Source of the DNA: Streptococcus constellatus
GTDB taxonomy: Bacteria > Bacillota > Bacilli > Lactobacillales > Streptococcaceae
Length of the DNA: 64,000 bases
Reading direction: 5' to 3'
NCBI RefSeq assembly: GCF_902167705.1
Contig: NZ_CABHMZ010000011.1
Coordinates: 46,061 to 110,060, forward strand
In this document: positions 35,638-45,128 of the stretch, in pieces
Layout: the number at the start of each line of letters is the position of its first letter
How positions within the stretch are numbered: position 1 is the stretch's first letter
Program-made: the position numbers and the translations under genes
Notes under the pieces: generated by a model
What the model was told of the DNA's origin: nothing
What the model saw: only the letters and a program-made list of their open reading frames with translations
Databases searched by the model: none

Positions 35638-36624
35638 ATGGTTCACATTATCAATTCAATTCATTCAAGCATTCAGCAAAATATCAATGCAATTACTCGC
35701 ATGTATCCTCACCTTTCACAGCTGAAACAACTGCCCGTCCTTTATCATAATCAGCACGATTCTTCTATCGTACCCATTATTTCAGGTGGTGGCAGCGGCC
35801 ATGAACCCGCTCATTTTGGCTATGTGGGCGATGGTATGTTAACCGCTGCTATTAGTGGCCCCATTTTTGTGCCGCCCTGTGCGGAGCATATTTTAGAAAC
35901 CATTCGTTTTCTGCATCAAGGAAAAGGCGTTTTTGTCATTATTAAAAACTTCGATGCCGATATTAAAGAATTTTCCCAAGCTATTTATCAAGCACGCAAA
36001 GAAGGAATTCCAGTCAAATACATCATTTCTCATGATGATATTTCAGTCGAAAAAAGTAACTTCCAAATCCGTCACCGTGGAGTTGCAGGAACAATTCTTT
36101 TACATAAAATTCTCGGGCAAGCTGCCAAAGAAGGAGCCAGTCTGGATGAGTTGGAAAAGCTCGCTCTTTCTCTGTCCACCTCCATTGCGACACTAGGAGT
36201 CGCAACAAAATCTGCCACCTTGCCAAGCAAGCAGTTACCTATCTTTGATTTGCCCCAAGGTCAAATTTCCTACGGAATTGGAATCCACGGAGAACCTGGT
36301 TATCGGATGGTTCCGTTTGAATCTTCCGAGCTACTCGCTGTGGAGCTCGTCAACAAAATCAAAATGAAATTCAAGTGGCAAGAAGGGCAAGAATTTATTC
36401 TCCTCATCAATAACTTAGGTGGCACTTCAAAATTGGAAGAACTTGTTTTCACAGATGACATTCTTCAACTGTTGGATATAGAAGGCTTGAAACTGCCCTT
36501 TGTCAAAACAGGTCACCTCATCACAAGCCTAGATATGGCAGGACTTTCTGTTACCCTCTGCCGTGTTTCCGACAGTTACTGGCTAAAAGCCTTAGAAACC
36601 CCAACCAATGCTTTTGCTTGGTGA
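35638..36624 (+). CDS. dhaQ: DhaK paralogue and coactivator DhaQ
   Basis: 328-residue paralogue of DhaK (about half the positions agree over the full length). It keeps SGGGSGHEPAHFGYVGDGML and the substrate-binding histidine in GIGIHGEPGYRMVP. DhaK's NYSGDIMNF reads NFDADIKEF here, so the phosphotransfer site seems altered. In Lactococcus lactis, DhaQ binds dihydroxyacetone and partners DhaS to switch on dhaKLM. Gene pairing with dhaS supports the same role rather than a second kinase. Confidence 0.9.
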   Translation: MVHIINSIHSSIQQNINAITRMYPHLSQLKQLPVLYHNQHDSSIVPIISGGGSGHEPAHFGYVGDGMLTAAISGPIFVPPCAEHILETIRFLHQGKGVFVIIKNFDADIKEFSQAIYQARKEGIPVKYIISHDDISVEKSNFQIRHRGVAGTILLHKILGQAAKEGASLDELEKLALSLSTSIATLGVATKSATLPSKQLPIFDLPQGQISYGIGIHGEPGYRMVPFESSELLAVELVNKIKMKFKWQEGQEFILLINNLGGTSKLEELVFTDDILQLLDIEGLKLPFVKTGHLITSLDMAGLSVTLCRVSDSYWLKALETPTNAFAW

Positions 36625-36630
36625 GAGAGC

Positions 36631-36670
36631 AAAAATCCAGTAAAATCAAACTTGATTTTACTGGATTTTT
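36631..36670. terminator. Strong bidirectional terminator between dhaQ and purB
   Basis: A 19-base-pair near-perfect hairpin, arms 36631-36649 and 36652-36670 (AAAAATCCAGTAAAATCAA and its complement), serving the two convergent genes. Confidence 0.9.
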
Positions 36671-36680
36671 TAGTTTTGTT

Positions 36681-37976
36681 TTAATCCAAACCTATACGGT
36701 GGAAAATATCATCCACCCGTTTGGTGTAGTAAACTGGGTCAAAAATGTCGTCAATTTCCTCTGGTGTTAAACGAGAGGTCACAGCTTCATCAGCTTCTAG
36801 TAGCGGACGAAAATCTGTTTGATTGTCCCAAGAATAAGCCGTCTTTGGCTGTACCAAGTCATAAGCCTCTTCACGTGTCATGCCTTTTTCAATCAGACTC
36901 AGCATAACGCGTTGACTATAAATAAGACCAAAGGTTGAGTTCATATTACGGCGCATATTTTCAGGGAAAACAGTCAGATTCTTAACGATATTGCCAAAGC
37001 GATTGAGCATGTAGTCAATCAGAATAGTCGTATCAGGTGTGATGATACGCTCCGCTGAAGAATGCGAGATATCACGTTCATGCCAGAGTGACACGTTTTC
37101 ATAAGCTGTCACCATGTGACCGCGAATGACACGCGCCAGACCGGTCATATTTTCAGAACCAATCGGGTTGCGTTTGTGAGGCATAGCAGAGCTGCCTTTT
37201 TGTCCCTTGGCAAAGAACTCTTCCACTTCACGCTGTTCGGATTTTTGCAGACCGCGGATTTCGGTCGCCATGCGTTCAATTGACGTAGCAATGCTAGCAA
37301 GTACCGCAAAATACTCAGCGTGCAGGTCACGTGGCAGGACTTGCGTTGAAATTTCTTGCGCACGGATGCCTAACTTATCACAAACATATTTCTCCACAAA
37401 TGGTGGAATGTTGGCAAAGTTTCCAACTGCACCTGAAATTTTCCCTGCTTCCACACCAGCGGCAGCATGTTCAAAACGCTCGATATTCCGCTTCATTTCA
37501 CTGTACCAAGTCGCGAGCTTCAGACCGAAAGTCGTTGGTTCAGCATGAACTCCATGGGTGCGCCCCATCATGATGGTAAACTTGTGCTCACGCGCCTTAT
37601 CGGCTACGATGTTAAGGAAATAATCCAAATCTTTGCGAATAATGTCGTTTGCTTGCTTGTAGAGATAACCATAGGCTGTGTCCACCACATCAGTAGACGT
37701 CAAGCCATAGTGAACCCACTTGCGCTCTTCGCCAAGCGTTTCAGACACTGCACGGGTAAAGGCCACCACATCGTGGCGAGTCTCCTGCTCAATCTCCAAA
37801 ATGCGGTCAATATCAAAGTCTGCATTAGCACGGATTTTAGCCACATCTTCCTTAGGAATCTCACCCAGCTCAGCCCAAGCCTCATCAGCTAAAATTTCCA
37901 CCTCAAGCCAAGCACGGTACTTGTTTTCCTCACTCCAAATGTTCGCCATCTCAGGGCGTGAATAACGTTCGATCAT
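36681..37976 (-). CDS. purB: Adenylosuccinate lyase
   Basis: 431-residue fumarase/aspartase-superfamily enzyme that acts twice in purine synthesis, cleaving SAICAR and adenylosuccinate. The superfamily signature [11 protein letters not shown] is near residue 263-273, and the catalytic histidine is in [15 protein letters not shown] (about 141). I start at the ATG at 37976 ([10 protein letters not shown]), the conserved start, although no strong ribosome site precedes it. It is separated from purK by the PIN gene and a 268-base leader with internal repeats. Confidence 0.96.
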   Translation of the reverse strand: MIERYSRPEMANIWSEENKYRAWLEVEILADEAWAELGEIPKEDVAKIRANADFDIDRILEIEQETRHDVVAFTRAVSETLGEERKWVHYGLTSTDVVDTAYGYLYKQANDIIRKDLDYFLNIVADKAREHKFTIMMGRTHGVHAEPTTFGLKLATWYSEMKRNIERFEHAAAGVEAGKISGAVGNFANIPPFVEKYVCDKLGIRAQEISTQVLPRDLHAEYFAVLASIATSIERMATEIRGLQKSEQREVEEFFAKGQKGSSAMPHKRNPIGSENMTGLARVIRGHMVTAYENVSLWHERDISHSSAERIITPDTTILIDYMLNRFGNIVKNLTVFPENMRRNMNSTFGLIYSQRVMLSLIEKGMTREEAYDLVQPKTAYSWDNQTDFRPLLEADEAVTSRLTPEEIDDIFDPVYYTKRVDDIFHRIGLD

Positions 37977-38244
37977 GTTATGATACAGAGGGCGTCTAAA
38001 AAACAAGAGAAAAATAGGAGACTGATGCTGTGTGCTTGCACACTAGGAAGTCTATCTTTTTTCCGATGCTTTTAGCCCGAGTTCAAATGCTTGAACTTGC
38101 CCTCTTCTCCTTTCTATTTCTTAAAATTATGGTATCAAATTTGTAGGAATGGGTCTAGATGTTCCCGAGCTTTCCGCCCGAGTTCAAATCAGCCAACTAG
38201 ATGCCTGTTTCCTTTCCGCAAAAAATATTTGTAATTATTCGTTA
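37977..38244 (-). repeat. purB leader with a duplicated module
   Basis: No gene. On the minus strand ATTTGAACTCGGGC occurs twice (38191-38178 and 38088-38075), each followed by a closely similar AAAGC/TCGG tract, so about 25 bases are duplicated 103 bases apart. GTGTGCAAGCACAC (38044-38031) is a perfect small hairpin. It may be a transcribed leader of purB. Confidence 0.5.
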
Positions 38245-39732
38245 CTAATAGTAATCATAGTCATCTTCATCGAAAAAGCTATCCTCCCATGAGCTTTCAT
38301 TGATATCTCGATTATCTTCAATAATTTCAATTTGCGGTTCTCCTTCATCCTTAATAGAAGGATAAAAGTCTTCACCAAATTCAACTTCTATTTCTCGTTC
38401 AATTTTTACTAACAGTTCACCTGAAGCACTGATATTACTTGCTGGAGATGTTATTGCCTCCCTAGTGTCATCATCTCGTCCCCAATATTCAAAGTATTCA
38501 TATTCAAGATTGCAGTCAAATGTAGCTAGGTATTCAATATGATATGAATACTCGTCTATTGTATTCAATCTGATTTCATCAATAGAAAGCAAATTAACGG
38601 CGTTATCAATTTCGTCAAATTCATACGCATGGTCTGGTTTTAATCCATTACTCTGAATCACTTCAATCTCTCTCTCTAAAAATCTAATAAAATCTAATGC
38701 TTCATCTTCAATAGTTTCTTTCAAAGATTTATATTTAATTTCAGAAAGAGTTGAGCTACCAAACTTAGTCTTTAGCTGTTCATTAAATTCATATAAGAAA
38801 TCAGATAATTTTAGTTTTTTTATCTTCTTCCCTACTATATCATTAAATTCTAACAAAATCTCATATCTAGGTCTCTTGGGATCTGTCTTCTTCTTTTTCT
38901 TATTTGATTCTTGATCTACTAATATTTCATTCCAATCCTCTTTAGTATCATCTGAAACAAAAATAACTGGACTAGACTTAGATTTAGCATATTCTAATAT
39001 TTGTTTCCAAATTATTAAATCTCCATATATTTGAAAACTTTGTTTTTCTTCTTCATCCATATAACCTGGTGGAACAGAGGCTGAATATCTTAATTCTCCC
39101 TCTCTCATTATTTCTAGCATTTCAGAAAATGAATAACTATCGCCTATTTCAAAATGAGTCTCAATAAAATTTTTAAGGTCATCTTGTTCAATTTGTTCGG
39201 TTATTTCAGCAATACGTTCATCTTTTTCAGTCTTAAGTCTATTTTCAAAATCACTAAAAATTTTAGAATTCTCCAAACCAGTAAGATTCAAAGTAAAATT
39301 ATTGACCTCTTTTTTGAATTCTTCAATAAACGTAGATGAAAAATACGGATGGGTCTGTCTGTTTCCAAACTGTTGTTCAAAGTTCTTAATTGCATTTTCA
39401 GTTTCAATTCTCATCTTTTTTAATTTTTCTTGCTGATAAATTATCTTTGCAAAGAATCCAATACTTTCTTTCCCATTAAAAACATTTTGATAGCCTATTT
39501 TTTGCTTTTTTATTATGACTTCACGGTTTTTATCATATTCAAACTTAACATGATTGGGTAAAAATATTTTACCATTAAAATGATAATTGCACTTTTCAAG
39601 AATTTCAATCGCTGAGTCTGTACTGTAAAAATATAATTCTAACAGCGATGATGTATCAAAAATAAGAATGGCATTATGATACATCTCATCATCATCTGTT
39701 TTATATAATTCATTTATTTCGTTCCAATTCAT
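38245..39732 (-). CDS. PIN-domain protein (DUF4935), accessory gene
   Basis: 495 residues. The N-terminal part is a PIN-like nuclease domain of the DUF4935 type: AILIFDTSSLLELY with Asp26, LPNHVKFEYDKNRE with Glu65, YGDLIIWKQILEYAKS near 236, and VIFVSDDTKEDW near 262 supply the usual acidic metal-binding residues. The rest is helical and charged, ending in a very acidic tail (SWEDSFFDEDDYDYY). PIN domains cut RNA. It sits between purK and purB, is more AT-rich than its neighbours, and has no antitoxin-like partner. It starts at the ATG at 39732 (GAGGAG site). Function unknown; a defence or RNA-decay role is speculative. Confidence 0.75.
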   Translation of the reverse strand: MNWNEINELYKTDDDEMYHNAILIFDTSSLLELYFYSTDSAIEILEKCNYHFNGKIFLPNHVKFEYDKNREVIIKKQKIGYQNVFNGKESIGFFAKIIYQQEKLKKMRIETENAIKNFEQQFGNRQTHPYFSSTFIEEFKKEVNNFTLNLTGLENSKIFSDFENRLKTEKDERIAEITEQIEQDDLKNFIETHFEIGDSYSFSEMLEIMREGELRYSASVPPGYMDEEEKQSFQIYGDLIIWKQILEYAKSKSSPVIFVSDDTKEDWNEILVDQESNKKKKKTDPKRPRYEILLEFNDIVGKKIKKLKLSDFLYEFNEQLKTKFGSSTLSEIKYKSLKETIEDEALDFIRFLEREIEVIQSNGLKPDHAYEFDEIDNAVNLLSIDEIRLNTIDEYSYHIEYLATFDCNLEYEYFEYWGRDDDTREAITSPASNISASGELLVKIEREIEVEFGEDFYPSIKDEGEPQIEIIEDNRDINESSWEDSFFDEDDYDYY

Positions 39733-39742
39733 TACATCTCCT

Positions 39743-40813
39743 CTAAAACTCAAGAACTTCATCTGGCTCATCACTAAACACCGTCACATGTCCCATCTTA
39801 CGATTGTGTTTGGCTTCTTCTTTGCCATAGAGGTGAAGATGGGCGCTAGGGTGTTCTGCAACGTACTGTGCAGCTTGTTCCATGTGCTGGCCAAGGACAT
39901 TGAGCATGACGGCTGGGGCATGAAGGGTCACTTCTGGCAGAGGCTGACCCAAAATACCCAAGATATGAGTATCAAACTGTGAGAAATCACAGGCTTCGAT
40001 AGAATAATGCCCTGAATTATGCGGGCGCGGTGCGATTTCATTGACCAAAATCTGGCTACCAGCCACAAACATCTCTATACATAGTGTACCAGAAAGTTGG
40101 ACTTCTGTGGCAATTTTTCTTGCTATTTGCAGAGCCTTATCCGCTAAATCTTGGGAAATCCGCGCGGGGGCAATCGTTTTAGAAAGGATGTTATTGCGGT
40201 GGATATTTTCCTGAACAGGGAAAAGGGTTAAATCCGTGCCATTTCCAGACACAATGACCGATATTTCCATAGTGAAGGGGACGAAATCCTCCAACACGCA
40301 AAGAGTCTTGTCTGCCAAATCACGCGCAGTCGCTAAACTCTCCTCATCTCTAATGACGACTTGACCGTGACCGTCATAGCCGCCCGTTGCTGTTTTCAGG
40401 ACACGCTTGACAGAGAAATCATAATTTCCCAAGTCTGTAGACGAGCAAATAACGCGATAAGGAGCCAAATCCACGCCAGTGCTTGAGAGAAACTCTTTCT
40501 CGTGTACTCGGTTTTGAGAGATACGTAGCAGCCTCGTTCCTTGTGGCAAATCTGCCAAATCAGCAACCGCATCTAAGCTGTCTGCATCCACATTTTCAAA
40601 TTCATAAGTCAGGACATCACAGCGCTCAGCCAATTGACGAAGAGCCGCCACATCATCATAAGGAGCAACGATAACCTCACTGACACGAGCAGCTGGACAA
40701 TTAGCAGCTAGATCTAGCGTAATGACCTTGTGCCCTCGATAAATTGCAGCAATCGCCATCATTTGCCCTAATTGACCACCACCGATAATTCCAATCGTTT
40801 TAGTTGAGTTCAT
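39743..40813 (-). CDS. purK: N5-carboxyaminoimidazole ribonucleotide synthetase
   Basis: 356-residue ATP-grasp enzyme that carboxylates aminoimidazole ribonucleotide with bicarbonate. The N-terminal [17 protein letters not shown] is the Rossmann-like loop. [11 protein letters not shown] and [26 protein letters not shown] are ATP-grasp motifs. The ATG at 40813 has GAGGAG upstream and overlaps the purE end by 14 bases. Confidence 0.96.
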   Translation of the reverse strand: MNSTKTIGIIGGGQLGQMMAIAAIYRGHKVITLDLAANCPAARVSEVIVAPYDDVAALRQLAERCDVLTYEFENVDADSLDAVADLADLPQGTRLLRISQNRVHEKEFLSSTGVDLAPYRVICSSTDLGNYDFSVKRVLKTATGGYDGHGQVVIRDEESLATARDLADKTLCVLEDFVPFTMEISVIVSGNGTDLTLFPVQENIHRNNILSKTIAPARISQDLADKALQIARKIATEVQLSGTLCIEMFVAGSQILVNEIAPRPHNSGHYSIEACDFSQFDTHILGILGQPLPEVTLHAPAVMLNVLGQHMEQAAQYVAEHPSAHLHLYGKEEAKHNRKMGHVTVFSDEPDEVLEF

Positions 40814-41288
40814 TGCTAGACTCCTCAGCAATCTTTCCTTGTTTTTCTGCAAAATCAGCCAGTGCTTGGGCAATTTTGGCATCTTCAACAGACAGCAAGC
40901 GCAAAGCAAAGAGCGCTGCATTGGTTGCGCCTGCTTCACCGATAGCCATCGTTGCCACAGGCACACCGCCAGGCATTTGCACGATAGAGTAGAGCGAGTC
41001 CACTCCGCTTAAAGCACGAGATTTGACAGGCACACCGATAACCGGCAACGTTGTTTTAGCCGCTACCATACCCGGCAGGTGAGCTGCACCGCCCGCTCCC
41101 GCAATGATAACCTTGATACCACGTGCGCGTGCTTCCTCAGCATATCGGAACATAAGGTCTGGTGTTCGGTGAGCTGAGACCACCTTCTTTTCATAAGCAA
41201 CACCGAAGTCCTCCAGAACTTGGGCTGCTTTTTTCATCGTTTCCCAGTCGGATTTAGAACCCATGATAATAGAAATAATTGGTTGCAT
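40800..41288 (-). CDS. purE: N5-carboxyaminoimidazole ribonucleotide mutase
   Basis: 162-residue class I PurE that moves the carboxylate made by PurK. Key motifs are [12 protein letters not shown] (phosphate loop, about 6-17), [14 protein letters not shown] with the catalytic His (about 44), and [15 protein letters not shown]. First of the purE-purK pair. Its leader contains two hairpins and no obvious PurBox. Confidence 0.96.
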   Translation of the reverse strand: MQPIISIIMGSKSDWETMKKAAQVLEDFGVAYEKKVVSAHRTPDLMFRYAEEARARGIKVIIAGAGGAAHLPGMVAAKTTLPVIGVPVKSRALSGVDSLYSIVQMPGGVPVATMAIGEAGATNAALFALRLLSVEDAKIAQALADFAEKQGKIAEESSNELN

Positions 41289-41527
41289 AATTTCTCCTTT
41301 TTTTCAAGCCTGCCTTAGACCGTAAGATTGTCGTAAGCTTTCTTGCGTGTGATATTACACTTTTCTTCTCATCTTTTCTTAAAAGACAAGGAAAAGCTAA
41401 CATCCCATCTAAAAAATCTTCTTGACTAGGTTTGTAGACCTTTGAGCTACAAACTTTCCTAAAATACCACAGCGATAGCAGACATAGTTTCATAACGACC
41501 TTTGGTCGCTTGAGCTAACGTTATACT
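41289..41527 (-). other. purE leader with two hairpins, no gene
   Basis: A 79-codon frame here is not credible. TTTGTAG/CTACAAA (41431-41453) and a nested ATAACG-CGACC/GGTCG-CGTTAT structure (41492-41524) are the visible features; both carry ACCTTTG in the loop region. Confidence 0.4.
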
Positions 41528-41962
41528 TTATTTAATTATATCTTCAGCATCAATAACTCTGTAGCCTCGTTTCTTTAATGCTTGCGCAAAAAGACCACTG
41601 CCCTCTATTTTTCGACCAGTAAAATGACCATCGTAAATCTGATTGACACCACAAGATGGACTTCGGGACTGAAGAATAGCAAAGTCAATCTTTTTTTCAG
41701 CTAAGCTAGACAATGTGCGATCGATTCCTACTTGAAATTCTTTATCATAGAAATTCCCATTGACATCACATGGTCTCCCTTTTAAAATCTCTACTGGCTC
41801 TCTCGGAACTGGTAAGCCTCCCGCAACTTCTGGGCACACTGCTAAGACATCTTTATCCGCAACAAAGTCAATAACAGCTTGATTATAATTGTTGCCTCCA
41901 TTGTACTTGCAATTTTCTCCAAGCAAACAGGCACTAACCAGTATACACTTTTTATTTTTCAA
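41528..41962 (-). CDS. DUF523 family protein
   Basis: 144 residues of the DUF523 (YbbK-like) family, with paired cysteines: VSACLLGENCKYNGGNN near the N-terminus, VCPEVAGGLPVPREP near 55 and LQSRSPSCGVNQIYDG near 100. The conserved Cys suggest metal or Fe-S binding, but no activity is established. No ATG is available in the right place. I take the TTG at 41962, 11 bases inside purD, with GGGAG eight bases upstream. Confidence 0.8.
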   Translation of the reverse strand: MKNKKCILVSACLLGENCKYNGGNNYNQAVIDFVADKDVLAVCPEVAGGLPVPREPVEILKGRPCDVNGNFYDKEFQVGIDRTLSSLAEKKIDFAILQSRSPSCGVNQIYDGHFTGRKIEGSGLFAQALKKRGYRVIDAEDIIK

Positions 41963-43217
41963 GAGCCTTGCTCCCAATATCGGTTCTGTAAAACAGTCCA
42001 GTCGTGTCTTGTTTGTCGAGTTGAGCGTAAATTTTTTCTTGCGCAGCCTGGACGCTGTCGGCTGTGGTGACCAGCATATAGACCCGTCCGCCATTGGACA
42101 GCAGATCTTTGCCATTTTCATCAAACTTAGCCCCTGCATAGTAAGTCATCATGTCGCCTTGAGTCTTTTCTGGCAGGATTACACCTTTTTCGTAGGCAAG
42201 TGGGTAACCTTCAGAAGCCACCACGACACCCAATGTCACACCGCTATCCGTCCAAGTCATATCAGGCTCCTTGCCTTCCAAAATATCCGTGATGTTCTGC
42301 GCCAAGTCAGAAGTCAGGCGTGGCAGAATAACCTGCGTCTCTGGATCACCAAAGCGAGCATTGAACTCAATGACCTTGGGACCGTCCGTAGTCAGAATCA
42401 ACCCAGCATAAAGAACACCGATATAAGGTCGTCCTTCTGCTATCATGCCCTCCAGCACTGGCTTGATAATGGTATCAACCGCAGTTTCAACCACGCTTGC
42501 TGGCAGATGTGGCACGGGCGCATAAGCACCCATACCACCTGTGTTTGGACCCTTGTCACCGTCATAAGCCCGCTTGTGGTCCTGAGCCGTTGGCATGATA
42601 TAGAACTTGTCACCATTAACAAAGGCAAAGAGAGAGAATTCCTCTCCAGTCAGAAATTCCTCAATCACCACACGCGCACCAGAATCGCCGAATTTATTGT
42701 CCAAAAGCATTTCATGGGCTGCTTCGACCGCTTCTTCCACCGTTTCAGCGACTACCACGCCTTTACCCAAAGCCAAGCCGTCCGCCTTCACCACGATTGG
42801 AGCGCCCTCTTTTTCGATATAGGATTTAGCTTTTTCAAAGTCTGAGAAAGTTTCGTAGCGTGCTGTCGGCACACCGTATTTTTTCATGATTGATTTGGCA
42901 AAATCCTTGGACCATTCCAGCTCAGCAGCTAGCCAAGTCGGACCAAAAGTCTTGAGTCCAGCCTGATTAAAATCATCAACAATTCCAGCCGCTAGCGCAT
43001 CATCAGGACCAATGAAAGTCCAAGCAACATCATTTGCTTTAGCAAAGTCAATCAGCGCTGCATGCTCAGAAATCCCAATCGGAACCAACTTAAGATCGTC
43101 GAAGGTCATCCCGTCATTTCCGGGAGCCACAAAGACCTGCTCCACCTGCGGCGACTCCAACAATTTCTTAGCAATCGCATGCTCGCGACCACCCGAACCA
43201 ACAACTAAAAGTTTCAT
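41952..43217 (-). CDS. purD: Phosphoribosylamine-glycine ligase
   Basis: 421-residue ATP-grasp enzyme, second step of purine synthesis. The N-terminal VVGSGGREHAIAKKL is the PurD signature. ATP-grasp motifs include GAPIVVKADGLALGKGVVVA (about 130-149) and GVLYAGLILTTDGPKVIEFNARFGDPETQ, in two parts near 272-300. It is separated from purH by the divergent CHAP gene and has its own PurBox promoter. Confidence 0.96.
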   Translation of the reverse strand: MKLLVVGSGGREHAIAKKLLESPQVEQVFVAPGNDGMTFDDLKLVPIGISEHAALIDFAKANDVAWTFIGPDDALAAGIVDDFNQAGLKTFGPTWLAAELEWSKDFAKSIMKKYGVPTARYETFSDFEKAKSYIEKEGAPIVVKADGLALGKGVVVAETVEEAVEAAHEMLLDNKFGDSGARVVIEEFLTGEEFSLFAFVNGDKFYIMPTAQDHKRAYDGDKGPNTGGMGAYAPVPHLPASVVETAVDTIIKPVLEGMIAEGRPYIGVLYAGLILTTDGPKVIEFNARFGDPETQVILPRLTSDLAQNITDILEGKEPDMTWTDSGVTLGVVVASEGYPLAYEKGVILPEKTQGDMMTYYAGAKFDENGKDLLSNGGRVYMLVTTADSVQAAQEKIYAQLDKQDTTGLFYRTDIGSKALEK

Positions 43218-43247
43218 GATTGTCCTCTTTACGAATTATTTATATCA

Positions 43248-43271
43248 ATTATACCACAAATGTTCGTTTAT
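43248..43271 (-). promoter_or_regulatory. purD promoter with PurBox
   Basis: The minus strand reads ATAAACGAACATT (43271-43259), matching 12 of 13 positions of the PurR box AWWWCCGAACWWT. TG-G-TATAAT follows (-10 at 43253-43248). PurR control of purD is expected. Confidence 0.75.
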
Positions 43272-43411
43272 ACTTTTATTTATCGTAAAATATTTTGATA
43301 ATAACGAAATCCCAGTATCATTTCTAATTTTTCAATTCAGTTTTCGATTTTTTCATTTTTCCCCGAATAATCTAAATGGAACTATCCAAATTATTTATTC
43401 AAAGGAGATTT

Positions 43412-45070
43412 ATGAAAAAATACAGTCAACTGTTTTTACTATCCAGCGCCATTTTGAGCGTTTTTTCAGTTCAACTAACAGCTCAAGCCGCGGAAACAAA
43501 TAATGCTCAAAAAAGCTTAAATCCAGCAACTCTCGCCAGCAACATTACTGTCAATGTTTCAGGAGACACTGCTTCTATTCACTATACACGTTCACAAACG
43601 CAAGTTCCTTACACCATTTACCATGCTGTTTGGTCTGAGGAGAATGGCAGCAATTATCTCAACTGGTACAATGCTGGACAAGAAATAACGGAGTTTGATT
43701 TTTCTAAACACAGGGGTTATGGAAAATATTTTGTAGATACTTATGAAAATAAAAATGGTAAAATGGTTTATCAATCGGGAACAAGTTTTAACCTTGAAAA
43801 ACCAAATCCTACTATTCAGACGAGCTTTCCTGAGCCTGGTATCATGGATATTCAGATCAAAAATGTTCCTGAAACAATCTACAAACTAACCGTTCCGACT
43901 TCGTCTGACCGCGACAGGCAAGACGATATTCAGTGGTACACCGCTACTAAAAATCCTGATGGCAGTTATAGCGTGAGAGTTGAACTCAAAAAACACAATT
44001 ATGATACTGGTGCTTATCATATTCATTTATATGGGGAAAGCTATGTCAAGCCTGAATTCACTGGTCTAGCAGGAATCACAGCACAAGTTGATGCTGATAA
44101 ATTGCCTTCTGAAGAAGAGCAAAAACCATTCTTCTCTGTTGAAAATATCAATCAAGAACAAGGGACTTATACCGTCAAAGTTAGTGAAACTTCAAAGTCC
44201 AAGCCGATTCAATCCGTTCGAGTTCCTATTTGGAGTACGAGCAATCAAAGCAATATCAAGTGGTATACAGCCACTAATCACGGTGACGGAACTTTTACAG
44301 CAACCTTTGATATTCGCAATCATCAAGTTTTGTCCGGAACATACACCAACCATATTTATGTAAAATATAAAGATGGGAGCGAACACAGTTATGCGACAGA
44401 CTCGGTTACTATGTCCGCAGAACAGATTAAAACCAAAGTATCTGTCAATAAACGCTCAACTTATCATTATGAAGTGACTGTGATAGATGCTTACGGCGAT
44501 GGCAAGATTATCCTACCGACTTGGTCTGAAGTCAACGGTCAAGATGATATTCAGTGGTACACCGCTACTAAAGCTGGAAATGGAATTTACAAATTCACAG
44601 TTGATACACAAAAACACACTGGTAGCGGGCTTTTTCATACACATGTCTACCGCAATCTCAACGGTCAAATGATTGGACTAACAGGTACGAGCTATCAGGT
44701 AGAGAAGCCTGCTGTCTCTTTCCAACCAAATTATGCTGCAGCAACGACTTATCCAAAAGGACAATGCACTTGGGGCGCCAAAGCTCTTGCGCCTTGGGCT
44801 GGCAACTATTGGGGCAACGGTGGCGACTGGGCCGCTAGCGCCAGACGAGCTGGTTTTAAAACCGGCACAACTCCGCAAGTAGGGGCTATTATTTGTTGGA
44901 CAGACGGCGGTTATGGTCACGTTGGAGTTGTTACTCACGTTGCCTCAAACACACGTATTCAGATTCAAGAAGCCAACTACGCTGGGAAACAATATATTGG
45001 CAACTTCCGCGGCTGGTTCAATCCCCATGCAGCTGGGCAAGGAGCAGTTAGCTACATTTATCCAAAATAA
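43412..45070 (+). CDS. Secreted CHAP-domain wall hydrolase with Bsp-type repeats
   Basis: 552 residues. A signal peptide ([20 protein letters not shown], cut near AQAAE) is followed by four GBS Bsp-like repeats (each with a marker like [10 protein letters not shown] or [10 protein letters not shown]; about 50-130, 135-215, 235-325, 335-430). The C-terminal CHAP amidase/endopeptidase domain is at 440-552, with catalytic Cys in [10 protein letters not shown] and His in GYGHVGVV. It probably cuts peptidoglycan during growth or division. The CHAP domain is very like that of PcsB in this window. AAAGGAGATTT decides the start. It is divergent inside the pur region. Confidence 0.9.
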   Translation: MKKYSQLFLLSSAILSVFSVQLTAQAAETNNAQKSLNPATLASNITVNVSGDTASIHYTRSQTQVPYTIYHAVWSEENGSNYLNWYNAGQEITEFDFSKHRGYGKYFVDTYENKNGKMVYQSGTSFNLEKPNPTIQTSFPEPGIMDIQIKNVPETIYKLTVPTSSDRDRQDDIQWYTATKNPDGSYSVRVELKKHNYDTGAYHIHLYGESYVKPEFTGLAGITAQVDADKLPSEEEQKPFFSVENINQEQGTYTVKVSETSKSKPIQSVRVPIWSTSNQSNIKWYTATNHGDGTFTATFDIRNHQVLSGTYTNHIYVKYKDGSEHSYATDSVTMSAEQIKTKVSVNKRSTYHYEVTVIDAYGDGKIILPTWSEVNGQDDIQWYTATKAGNGIYKFTVDTQKHTGSGLFHTHVYRNLNGQMIGLTGTSYQVEKPAVSFQPNYAAATTYPKGQCTWGAKALAPWAGNYWGNGGDWAASARRAGFKTGTTPQVGAIICWTDGGYGHVGVVTHVASNTRIQIQEANYAGKQYIGNFRGWFNPHAAGQGAVSYIYPK

Positions 45071-45087
45071 TTCTCTCTGAACAACTT

Positions 45088-45120
45088 TAAAAACCTTGGA
45101 AACTGAATCCAAGGTTTTTA
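45088..45120. terminator. Bidirectional terminator between the CHAP gene and purH
   Basis: TAAAAACCTTGGA (45088-45100) pairs with TCCAAGGTTTTTA (45108-45120), 13 base pairs with a seven-base loop. Confidence 0.9.
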
Positions 45121-45128
45121 TTCTATTC

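Noticed and set aside
35638..36624. Second dihydroxyacetone kinase
   Set aside because: Pairing with dhaS and altered phosphotransfer residues fit the coactivator DhaQ better.
41254..41493. 79-codon minus-strand frame over the purE start
   Set aside because: It runs through the purE leader hairpins, overlaps the purE start in another frame, and has no ribosome site.
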